Notes under the pieces: model-generated
Told to the model about the DNA's origin: nothing
Seen by the model: only the letters and a program-made list of their open reading frames with translations
Database searches by the model: none
Part shown: piece after piece, positions 10,623 through 18,820 of the stretch
Position numbering within the stretch: position 1 is the first letter of the stretch
How the letters are laid out: each line of letters begins with the position of its first letter
Position numbers and translations under genes: made by a program
Source: an uncultured Dehalococcoidia bacterium
Lineage (GTDB): Bacteria > Chloroflexota > Dehalococcoidia > Lucifugimonadales > UBA1123
Reading direction: 5' to 3'
Assembly (NCBI GenBank): GCA_951812505.1
Contig: CATOSI010000001.1
Location: 496,001 to 560,000, forward strand
Length of the DNA stretch: 64,000 nt

Positions 10623-11188
10623 TCAGCCTTCTCGGGGGGCTGCCCAGTGACGATTTCCATTGGCAGGCGGCGGTCTTCGTATCTGGCGAGCATGAAGAGC
10701 AGGTCGGAGAGCCTGTTGAGGTAGATCATGATCTGCGTGTTGGGAAGCATTCCCTCGTTTCGCAGCTCAATCACTCTGCGCTCCGCGGTGCGGGTCTGGG
10801 TCCGGGCGACGTCTATGGCGGCGGAACCCGGAGATGCGCCAGGTATAATGAAGTTGGGAGGCAGTTCGACAGCCTCGTTGAGTTCATCTATGAGCGCTTC
10901 GAGCTTGGCTACGTGGTCTTCGGAGATTATCTGGAAGCGCTCCAGCAGGTGATGGCGATTGGTTGTGTCGGTGGCTAGTTCGGCGCCAATCATGAACATC
11001 TCGCGCTGGACTTCGAGAAGGATTTCTTTCACATGGTCGTCTTCGGATAGCGCGCGGGCCAGTCCGATTGCGGAGACGGCGTGGTCGGTGGAGCCGTATG
11101 CCTCGGTGCGGATGTGCGCCTTGGACACGCGACCGCCGAACAGCAGGCCTGTTTCGCCTTCGTCTCCAGACTTGGTATATATCTTCAA
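10619..11188 (-). CDS. Cob(I)alamin adenosyltransferase, PduO type
   Basis: MKIYTKSGDEGETGLLFGGRVSK, R-rich core TRTAERRVIEL; overlaps hisH start. Confidence 0.93.
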   Translation of the reverse strand: MKIYTKSGDEGETGLLFGGRVSKAHIRTEAYGSTDHAVSAIGLARALSEDDHVKEILLEVQREMFMIGAELATDTTNRHHLLERFQIISEDHVAKLEALIDELNEAVELPPNFIIPGASPGSAAIDVARTQTRTAERRVIELRNEGMLPNTQIMIYLNRLSDLLFMLARYEDRRLPMEIVTGQPPEKAE

Positions 11189-11285
11189 TTGGGGATGCCT
11201 CCGGCGGTCATTATAGCAAGTGGTCGGTAGGAAGTCAGAGTCAGTTGGTGTATGGATGCTGTATCAGTTTGGTCGGTATAAGGAA

Positions 11286-11326
11286 TCACCCTTACCCTAG
11301 CACTCTCCCTGATGGAGAGGGGATTT
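11286..11326. repeat. Diverged dispersed repeat (family B) with internal CTCTCC/GGAGAG hairpin
   Basis: tcacccttaccctagcaCTCTCCctgatGGAGAGgggatttt resembles the reverse complement of 56711-56750. Confidence 0.4.
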
Positions 11327-11420
11327 TCGAGCCACAGGCAGCGCCGACTAACTTGATACAGGTTCTCGTGTCTGGCAGGGTGTTAGCGAAATTGGCGCTG
11401 AATGAATCCTGCCGGATGTC

Positions 11421-11560
11421 GGACGGATTCGCTGAGTCATATACCTCGATTTATAAAGCCACAGGTGGCGACAGGTGCGTTGACTGGTGACCAACAGGTG
11501 ATTAGAACACCAGAGATTCACCTGAGATCGCCTGAGTTTAGCTACATAAAAAATTTTTCA
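11421..11560 (+). repeat. Novel ~140 bp intergenic element with helically phased CAGGTG/CCTGAG arrays (copy 1)
   Basis: Inverted homologous copy at 55331-55470; identical repeat spacing in both copies. Confidence 0.85.
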
Positions 11561-11761
11561 TGAGACCGAAGTTCCGGTTGTATAATTTCGTATTTATGTA
11601 TGTGGACATTCAAAGTCATCGGCAGTCGGCGCTCCATCGTTAGTTTGTATGTTCGTATTATAGCGTAGATGGGATACTCATGTGTAGTTTTATGTGAAAC
11701 CGGAGTGAACTTTCCAAAGGCGCCAGATATGTGGATGTGGTTGGCAGCTGACGCTCGACGA

Positions 11762-11795
11762 TAGAAAAGAAATGGGCGGGTCCTGAGACCCGCCC
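11762..11795 (-). terminator. Rho-independent terminator downstream of hsp20
   Basis: Minus strand GGGCGGGTC-tcag-GACCCGCCC followed by ATTTCTTTTC. Confidence 0.85.
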
Positions 11796-11835
11796 TGGCT
11801 GGGTGTGATCACGCCCGACTGGGGGCGTAATATGT

Positions 11836-12243
11836 TCAGACGCTCTTTACTTCGAGCCGACGGGTGTTGCCGGACTCCTGGCGTGGGATGGTTACGGTCA
11901 GGACGCCGTTCTCGTAGGTGGGTTCGGCCTTGTCGGCGTCAACGGAGTTGGGCAGGCGCAGGGAGCGGCTGAACCTACCGACTCGCCGCTCCCGGAGCAG
12001 ATAGTCGCCCTTCTCGATCTCGCTGTCGGCGGCGGTCTCGCCCTGGATGGTGAGCAATCGGTCCTCCAGCGTTACGCTGATGTCCTCGGGTTTGAGTCCG
12101 GGGAGGGAGGCTCGGATGACGACATCCTCTCCCTCGCTGACTACGTCAATGGGGATGGGCCAGAGTCCGCTCTCGAATGTTCCGAACCGGGATCGGTTGA
12201 ATGGTCTTACGTCTATGAATGGGTTCCATCTCTGAATTGCCAT
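11836..12243 (-). CDS. Hsp20/alpha-crystallin small heat shock protein
   Basis: RASLPGLKPEDISVTLEDRLLTIQGE...NGVLTVTIPR. Confidence 0.95.
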   Translation of the reverse strand: MAIQRWNPFIDVRPFNRSRFGTFESGLWPIPIDVVSEGEDVVIRASLPGLKPEDISVTLEDRLLTIQGETAADSEIEKGDYLLRERRVGRFSRSLRLPNSVDADKAEPTYENGVLTVTIPRQESGNTRRLEVKSV

Positions 12244-12297
12244 GTTATTCTCCTTTGGCGTATCTTGCTAAACTGGGGTCGTCTGACCTTGTATTGA

Positions 12298-12327
12298 ATT
12301 GTAGGGGAGAGAGTGTGTTTTTGTCAA
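12298..12327 (-). promoter_or_regulatory. Sigma70-type promoter for hsp20
   Basis: Minus strand TTGACA-N18-TACAAT. Confidence 0.65.
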
Positions 12328-12333
12328 TAAATA

Positions 12334-12369
12334 TGATATAAAACATATCAGATATAATTAATGATATGT
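12334..12369. promoter_or_regulatory. Inverted-repeat operator candidate between hsp20 and dnaJ
   Basis: TGATAT-aaaac-ATATCA overlapping ACATATCA-N11-TGATATGT. Confidence 0.5.
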
Positions 12370-12415
12370 AGCATATGTTATAATACCGATACTGTAAGCA
12401 TGGACGGCGTGAGCT

Positions 12416-13297
12416 ATGGCGGATTACTACGACACACTCGGCATTCAGCGCGACGCGGACGAGAAGGACGTGCGTCGCGCCTTCAGGCGTCTTGCGCGGA
12501 AGTATCACCCGGACCTGAACAAGGACGACAAGGACGCGGAGGCCAGGTTCAAGGAGGTCAACGAGGCGTACGAGGTACTGTCGAACGCGGACAGCCGCAA
12601 GAAGTACGACACCTACGGCGACCAGTGGAAGGACGCGGACCGAATCGAGGAGCAACGTCGAGCCTCACGGTCGCCGTTCGACTTCACGGCGCACGGCTAC
12701 TACGATAACAGCGACCTGTTTTCCGGCTTTGAGGATTTATTCGGAGCAGGCGGCGGATTTCGAGATTTCGAGACGAGGCGCGCTCCGAGGAATGTGCGGA
12801 CCGAGACGACGGCCACGGTGTCGCTGGAGGAGGCTTACAGCGGTACGACGATCAACGCGAATCTGACGACAGGGGGCAGGGCACGGAGGTTCGAGGTCGA
12901 GATACCACCCGGAGTGGATAACGGGAGTTCCGTAAGGGTGACTCCGGAGAGCGGGACTGAGTTAATTTTCAGGGTGGCGGTTACTCCACACCCGCGGTTC
13001 AGACGACTGGGCGACGATCTCTACACGGACGTTCCGGTGGCGTTCGAGGACGCGATGCTGGGTGGGGAAGCGGAGGTTAGCACTCCCTCCGGTCGCCGGA
13101 TAGTAGTCACCATCCCGGAGAACAGCCAGAACGGACAGAACATCCGGCTGCGCGGTCTGGGGATGCCGACGCTGGGCTCACCGGAAAAGAAGGGAGACCT
13201 GTACGCGACGGTAAGGCCCGTGATGCCGAAGAGTCTGAGTGAGGAGCAGCGGGATCTGATAAGGCGGTTCCGGGAGTTGCGGTCTTCTACTCTATGA
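12416..13297 (+). CDS. DnaJ/CbpA-type co-chaperone lacking the zinc-finger domain
   Basis: [34 protein letters not shown]-domain with HPD; C-terminal DnaJ domain; no CxxCxGxG repeats. Confidence 0.93.
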   Translation: MADYYDTLGIQRDADEKDVRRAFRRLARKYHPDLNKDDKDAEARFKEVNEAYEVLSNADSRKKYDTYGDQWKDADRIEEQRRASRSPFDFTAHGYYDNSDLFSGFEDLFGAGGGFRDFETRRAPRNVRTETTATVSLEEAYSGTTINANLTTGGRARRFEVEIPPGVDNGSSVRVTPESGTELIFRVAVTPHPRFRRLGDDLYTDVPVAFEDAMLGGEAEVSTPSGRRIVVTIPENSQNGQNIRLRGLGMPTLGSPEKKGDLYATVRPVMPKSLSEEQRDLIRRFRELRSSTL

Positions 13298-14462
13298 CGA
13301 TTTCGCCCTCCCTGTACTTGGCCAGTCCGTCCCAGTCGTATTCGACGCCGAGACCGGGGCCCTGGGGGACCGAGACGCAGCCGTCGGAGTCTATGGCATC
13401 GAGGCCGTCGGCGTATCCGTCTATGTACACCGGAAGCCTGGACACCGAGCCAAGTTTTGGATGGACGAGGCCCATTTCGTAGAAGTTGGAGTTCCGCATT
13501 GCGGCCATGCAGTGGCGCTGGGCGGGGCCCGCGATGTGGAGTTCGACGTCCATGCCGAATCCCTCTGCGGCGTGGGCAATCTTCATCACGCCTGTAATGC
13601 CTCCATCGTACTCAGGATCGGCTCTCCAGAAGTCGGTGGCTTCGGCTACGGCCATGTCAACGTGTCCCTCCACCATGTGAACGTGCTCGCCCTGCAGCAG
13701 AGGCGTCTTCAGAGACTGTCGCAGCCTGCGATGTGCCTGGAGTGAGACGCCGCCGTCATTTAGAGGGTCTTCGTACCAGAAGAATTCGTTGTCGTCGCAG
13801 GCGAGCCCGACACGAAGGGCGTCGCCGTAGGTATCATAGACGCAGCAGGGGTCGGTCATCAGGGCCATCTTGCCGCCGACACGCCTGCCAACCGCGTTGA
13901 CGGTCTCGATCTCGCGCTCTATTGGGGCATCGGCCCATGAGTGTATCTTGAAGCCCTTGTATCCGAGTTCGAGGCACTGCTCGGCGAAGTCGGCGTAGGC
14001 TTCGGGGGAGCTGAGGCCGTCGGGGGCGCGGTCGGCGTGGTAAGTGCTGGCGTAGCAGGGGAACTTCTCCCTGTAGCCTCCGAGCAGACGGTATATGGGC
14101 GCATCGAAGAGCTTTCCTGCGAGGTCCCAGAGGGTGATGTCTATGGGGCCGATGCCCATGCGGTCGTGCTTTCGCAGAATCATCTTGGCCTGGCGGTAGA
14201 ACAGCTCGCGGTCGAGGGCGTTCCTGCCTATCAGGAACGGGGCCCACATCTGTATCTGCTCGCTGGTGGCGGGAGTTCCGCAAATGTATTCGCCGGTAAC
14301 GCCCGCGTCGGTGTAAATCTGGATGGCGAGAACTGTGCGATAGGACCTGGCGCCGGGCTGATAGAAGGGGCCCGCAGCGAATGCGAGATCGGTTGCGATG
14401 TTCTCAAGCGGGAATCGGTAGGACGTGAGACTAATCCGGGTGATGATCGGTGACTTGGACAA
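13287..14462 (-). CDS. Enolase-superfamily enzyme (mandelate racemase/muconate lactonizing-like)
   Basis: [47 protein letters not shown]. Confidence 0.9.
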   Translation of the reverse strand: MSKSPIITRISLTSYRFPLENIATDLAFAAGPFYQPGARSYRTVLAIQIYTDAGVTGEYICGTPATSEQIQMWAPFLIGRNALDRELFYRQAKMILRKHDRMGIGPIDITLWDLAGKLFDAPIYRLLGGYREKFPCYASTYHADRAPDGLSSPEAYADFAEQCLELGYKGFKIHSWADAPIEREIETVNAVGRRVGGKMALMTDPCCVYDTYGDALRVGLACDDNEFFWYEDPLNDGGVSLQAHRRLRQSLKTPLLQGEHVHMVEGHVDMAVAEATDFWRADPEYDGGITGVMKIAHAAEGFGMDVELHIAGPAQRHCMAAMRNSNFYEMGLVHPKLGSVSRLPVYIDGYADGLDAIDSDGCVSVPQGPGLGVEYDWDGLAKYREGEIVIE

Positions 14463-14481
14463 AATGTTCTCCTAAATCCGG

Positions 14482-14964
14482 TTACTCCAGCTCCACGATT
14501 GGAGCGCCGGCCATTACCTGCTGTCCGACGGTCACCATGACGGTCTTTACGACGCCGGACCAGTCCGCGCGGAGCATCTGCTGCATCTTCATGGCTTCGA
14601 GGACGCAGATGGCATCGCCGGTGACGACCTGGTCGCCGGGGTTGACCTCGATGGACAGGATTGTGCCGGGCATCGGCGCTCTGAATAGTTTGGCCGCTCC
14701 GGGGGATTCTTCGACTACCACGCCCGTCGGTCTGGCGACCGGCGGCGGCGCTGCGAACGCCGGTCTCGGGGTCGCGCGAGTAGGGGTGAATCTGGGCGTG
14801 GGGGCACGTCGGGGACGTCGCTGAACGACCTGAGGCGCCGGATCCTGGACCTCAACCTCGATGGTGTGTCCATCCACGACGGCGGTCACCGGTCTCTGGG
14901 TGAGGTCGCCCACCTCGACGGTGTACCACTTTCCTTCGACTTTTACTCTGACGGTTTCTGACAT
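14482..14964 (-). CDS. Biotin carboxyl carrier protein / biotinylated decarboxylase subunit
   Basis: Biotinyl motif CVLEAMKMQQML, Pro/Ala-rich linker. Confidence 0.9.
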   Translation of the reverse strand: MSETVRVKVEGKWYTVEVGDLTQRPVTAVVDGHTIEVEVQDPAPQVVQRRPRRAPTPRFTPTRATPRPAFAAPPPVARPTGVVVEESPGAAKLFRAPMPGTILSIEVNPGDQVVTGDAICVLEAMKMQQMLRADWSGVVKTVMVTVGQQVMAGAPIVELE

Positions 14965-14997
14965 AGCTCGCCTTTTGGGTTGTGCGCTCCCGTTCTC

Positions 14998-16158
14998 CTA
15001 GTTGATGAGCGATATAAAGACGCCCGCTACAACAGCGGAACCAATTACGCCGGCCACATTCGGGCCCATGGCGTGGGGAAGAAGGAACGTGCGTGGGTTG
15101 GACTCCTGACCTATGTGGTGGGAGATGCGCGCGGCCATGGGGACGGCGGACACTCCTGCGGATCCGATAAGCGGGTTGATCTTCTCTTTGAGGAACAGGT
15201 TCATGAACTTAGCGAAGAGCAGCCCGCCCATGGTGCCGCAGGCAAAAGCCACGAGTCCCAGACCCAGGATTATTAGCGTATCGAGTTGGAATACGCGCTC
15301 GGCGGACAGCTGCGTCCCGACGGTCAGCATAAGGAAGACGGTCGCGATGTTAAGTATCTCGTTGGAGGCCGCGGATGTGAGACGAGGAACGGCTCCGCTC
15401 TCGCGGAACAGGTTGCCTATCATGAACATGGCTATGAGCGGGGCGGCCTTTGGCACGATCAGGATGATCCCGATCATGGCAATAGTGGGGAACAGCAGCT
15501 TTTCGAGACGCGAGACTCTCCTTGGTGGAGGCATCTCGATCTCACGTTCGCTCTTTGTGGTGAGCAGCTTCATGAGCGGCGGCTGTATGAATGCGACAGC
15601 CGCCATGTACGAATAGGCTATGACAGCAGTTATGCCGAGTATTTCGGGGGCCAGGCGCGCGGAAAGAAAGATTGTCGTAGGACCGTCAGCGCCGCCGATT
15701 ATGCCAATTGAGGCGGCTTCCGAAAGGCCGAAATCCGAAAGGCCGAATGCCCCGGTCGCAAGCGCGCCCCAGAAGGCGACGAATATGCCGACCTGCGCTG
15801 CCGCTCCGAGCAGCAGGGTCTTGGGGTTGGAGATTACTGGGCCGAAGTCAGTCAGCGCGCCAAGTCCGAGGAATATGATCGGCGGCAGGATGTTCCAGAA
15901 AGAGAGGCCGTAGTGGAATATGATTCCAAACAGCCCAGACTCCTGGAATCCCGCGCCCACTTCCGGCAGCGTAAGCAGTCCTGTCAGTGGAAGGTTGGCG
16001 ATGAGGACTCCCAGTCCGATTGGCAGAAGCTCGTAGGGCTCCATGTCCCTGGCGACGGCAAGGTAGATGAAGAGAAGTCCGACGGCGATCATCACGGCTT
16101 CGCCCGGTCCCAACTCGCTGAAGCCGGTAGATCTAAGGAAGTTCAGTAACTCGTCCAA
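14998..16158 (-). CDS. oadB: Na+-transporting oxaloacetate/methylmalonyl-CoA decarboxylase beta subunit
   Basis: IIGGADGPTTIFLSARLAPEILG; PPIIFLGLGALTDFGP; polytopic membrane protein. Confidence 0.92.
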   Translation of the reverse strand: MDELLNFLRSTGFSELGPGEAVMIAVGLLFIYLAVARDMEPYELLPIGLGVLIANLPLTGLLTLPEVGAGFQESGLFGIIFHYGLSFWNILPPIIFLGLGALTDFGPVISNPKTLLLGAAAQVGIFVAFWGALATGAFGLSDFGLSEAASIGIIGGADGPTTIFLSARLAPEILGITAVIAYSYMAAVAFIQPPLMKLLTTKSEREIEMPPPRRVSRLEKLLFPTIAMIGIILIVPKAAPLIAMFMIGNLFRESGAVPRLTSAASNEILNIATVFLMLTVGTQLSAERVFQLDTLIILGLGLVAFACGTMGGLLFAKFMNLFLKEKINPLIGSAGVSAVPMAARISHHIGQESNPRTFLLPHAMGPNVAGVIGSAVVAGVFISLIN

Positions 16159-16178
16159 ATACGATTCGTCCTGGCTGT

Positions 16179-16448
16179 TTATTCGTTAGGTTTCCTAGTT
16201 GGTTGACTTCGGAGGTAGGGTCTGGATTCCAGGAGAGCGGTTACCGCGATTGCGGCCGCGGTAGCGCGGTTCCTTGTCTCCGGATCTTCAATCGAGGCTT
16301 CTTCCTGTAGAGCGGATTCGTCCTCGTCGTCGTTAAGCAGCCGCGCTGCCAGCCGAATGAGCAGGACTGAGACCAGAAGCAGGACGAGCACGCTGAATGA
16401 CGTTCCGATCCCAATGCCGGTCAGTATTAGCGCGTCGGGCTGATCCAA
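16179..16448 (-). CDS. OadG-like small membrane (gamma) subunit
   Basis: Single N-terminal TM plus acidic linker (GIGTSFSVLVLLLVSVLLIRLAARLLNDDEDE); immediately upstream of oadB. Confidence 0.65.
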   Translation of the reverse strand: MDQPDALILTGIGIGTSFSVLVLLLVSVLLIRLAARLLNDDEDESALQEEASIEDPETRNRATAAAIAVTALLESRPYLRSQPTRKPNE

Positions 16449-16589
16449 AAGACTCTCCTTGTCAGACTATCCCGCAGATTCTACACCAGAGACGGTCGAA
16501 TAGTGAATTTGCAATTGGATTTTGGGCTGCGAGACTCGTCGCTTGAAGCAGTGTCTCGGACGGGGATAGAATCGTAGTCAGCAGCAGAT

Positions 16590-17150
16590 ATGGGGGAGAA
16601 TATGCTCAGGCTGGCATTCCGGGCGATGATGTTCGACGGAAGCGTCTATGAGGAGATAAGAGACAGGCAAGAGACCGCCTTCAGCGCGCTGGGAGTCGTT
16701 CTTGTCGCCGGGATAGCATTCGGAATGGGAGTCTGGGGACTTATCCGAAATCCCGCTCAACAAGGACTAGACCTTGACCAGAATCTCTATCTGATTCTGG
16801 CTGTTTCGTCTATATTCACCAGTTGGGTCGTCTGGACAGTGTTCGTATGGTTACTGGGCCGAGTTCTCTTTTCCGGCAGAGAGGGGTATCGCGCGAGCCT
16901 GAGGTCTCTGGGTGTGTGTTACCTTCCGCTGGCGCTGTGGCTGCTGATTGGAGTGCCCGCCGTTGGTGCCGCACTGTTCATGATGGGAGCGATATGGACG
17001 TTGGCGGCGGGCGTCGTGTCAGTGAAGAACATTCATGACATCTCCTGGTGGAAGGCCGGAATAGCGGCTGGAGTCGGGTGGTTCTGGGCTATTATCGCGG
17101 CGCCTCTGTTTCTCGTAATCCTGCCACTGACGACAGGCACCTCCGCCTGA
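16590..17150 (+). CDS. Yip1-like integral membrane protein
   Basis: Multiple TM helices; architecture like the YIP1 family (MLRLAFRAMMFDGSVYEEIRDRQE). Confidence 0.55.
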   Translation: MGENMLRLAFRAMMFDGSVYEEIRDRQETAFSALGVVLVAGIAFGMGVWGLIRNPAQQGLDLDQNLYLILAVSSIFTSWVVWTVFVWLLGRVLFSGREGYRASLRSLGVCYLPLALWLLIGVPAVGAALFMMGAIWTLAAGVVSVKNIHDISWWKAGIAAGVGWFWAIIAAPLFLVILPLTTGTSA

Positions 17151-17245
17151 CCGCCACCCACTGGGATTCGCTCCACTGCCGCTAAACTAATGCAGGTTGT
17201 CGGTAGTCTTGCATTGGGTTTTCTTGTAATATCTATGTTGCAAGT

Positions 17246-18727
17246 TTGAAACTTAGCGAAAACTTGGAGCCAGAAAACATGCCCCAGCGGCCCAAGACTA
17301 AAATTGTCTGTACACTCGGCCCTGCTACCAAGTCCTATGACATGATATGCAAGTTGATCGAGTCCGGCTTGACTGTCGCGCGACTCAATCTGTCTCACGG
17401 CACTTCCGCCGAGCACCAAGAACTGTTTCGTACCGTGCGGAAGGCTTCAGCCGACCTAGACATTCCCGTCGGGATAATGGTGGATATTCCAGGTCCCAAG
17501 TACAGGACGGGACCGCAGTCGCCTGGCGATTTTGACTTGAGTTCAGGCGATACACTGACTTTGACAAGCCGGGACATTACCGGAAATCCGAAGATGCTCG
17601 GGGTGTATCCTTCGGGAATACACAATGATGCGGTGGAAGGCGGTCGGGTGCTGGTGGACGATGGCGCGATCACGCTGGAAGTGATCTCCGTCTCCGGCCA
17701 GGAGGTGGAGTGCAGAGTCATGGACGGCGGCAGGATAACTGAGGGTCGGGGAGTAACGACCCCGGGAAGAGCGCCGACTCTTCCTCTGCTGGACTATCGC
17801 GCTATGCACGGTCTGAGTTTCGCGGCCAGCGCGGGCGCCGATTTTGTTGCGCTCTCGAACATCACCAAGTCCGAAGACATATATACCGCGCGCCAATTGC
17901 TTCATATGAGGGGCAGCGCTCCATTCATCATTTCTAAGATCGAGACCGCCGAGGCGATCAAGGCGTTCGACGGTATCCTTGCCGCCAGCGACGGCGTAAT
18001 GGTTGCCAGAGGCGATATGGGCGTTGAGATCAAGATGGAAGCTGTTCCCGCTGAACAGAAGCGCATCATCTCCAAGTGCAACACTGCCGGTAAGCCGGTT
18101 ATCACAGCCACCCAGATGCTCGAATCCATGGTCACTTCTTCGCAACCCACGAGGGCTGAAGTTACGGATGTCGCCAATGCGGTGTACGACGGGACCGACG
18201 CGATAATGCTTTCCGGCGAAACCTCAATCGGAAAATACCCGGACCGCGCCGTGGACGTGATGCGGAAGGTGGCGCTGGAGACCGAAACCGATCTCGACCA
18301 CGACCGCATCCTGGTGGAGAAGGCGCAGACCTCAGAGCAGCAGACCGACGACGCTATAAGCTATGCCGCCGCCAATATAGCCAACCAGATGAGCGCAGTA
18401 GCGATAGTGGCGTTTACCGAGTCAGGCAGCACGGCGCGTCGGATGTCGAGATACAGGCCGCGTCCGCCGATCCTGGCGCTGACGCCGCATGAATCGGTTC
18501 AGCGTGAACTGACGTTGAGCTGGGGCGTTAACCCCATCATCGGTCCGACGTTGACAAACCTGGAGAACTTGCTCGACGAAGCTGAGGATCATGCGGTTTC
18601 GCAGGTTTCGCTCACCAGTGGGGACAAGCTGGTGCTAACAGCGGGAACCCCATTAGGGGTCCCAGGCAGCACGAACTTCCTGTACGTAATGGATATATCC
18701 AAGGACGGGGAGAACCCCTCAAGTTGA
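17246..18727 (+). CDS. pyk: Pyruvate kinase
   Basis: KTKIVCTLGPATKS, GDMGVEI, GKPVITATQMLESM, MLSGETSIGKYP. Confidence 0.96.
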   Translation: MKLSENLEPENMPQRPKTKIVCTLGPATKSYDMICKLIESGLTVARLNLSHGTSAEHQELFRTVRKASADLDIPVGIMVDIPGPKYRTGPQSPGDFDLSSGDTLTLTSRDITGNPKMLGVYPSGIHNDAVEGGRVLVDDGAITLEVISVSGQEVECRVMDGGRITEGRGVTTPGRAPTLPLLDYRAMHGLSFAASAGADFVALSNITKSEDIYTARQLLHMRGSAPFIISKIETAEAIKAFDGILAASDGVMVARGDMGVEIKMEAVPAEQKRIISKCNTAGKPVITATQMLESMVTSSQPTRAEVTDVANAVYDGTDAIMLSGETSIGKYPDRAVDVMRKVALETETDLDHDRILVEKAQTSEQQTDDAISYAAANIANQMSAVAIVAFTESGSTARRMSRYRPRPPILALTPHESVQRELTLSWGVNPIIGPTLTNLENLLDEAEDHAVSQVSLTSGDKLVLTAGTPLGVPGSTNFLYVMDISKDGENPSS

Positions 18728-18820
18728 GGTGGCGGAAAAAGATTCGTTCGTGAGATAGACTTGATTCAATAGTAAGTGGTCGCAACTGGGCCTCAAATGG
18801 CGCAAGGGGAGCCGTGGAAG

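Noticed and set aside
11189-11290. Cobalamin riboswitch upstream of the adenosyltransferase
   Set aside because: No B12-box-like sequence or characteristic structure recognised by eye.
11461-11540. Phased short repeats considered as a CRISPR array
   Set aside because: Units are only 6-8 bp with ~10-12 bp period and change orientation; no 20-40 bp repeat/spacer structure and no cas genes.
15721-15750. Short tandem repeat gaaaggccgaaatccgaaaggccgaa
   Set aside because: Lies within oadB and encodes FGLSDFGLSE; probably a neutral coding duplication.
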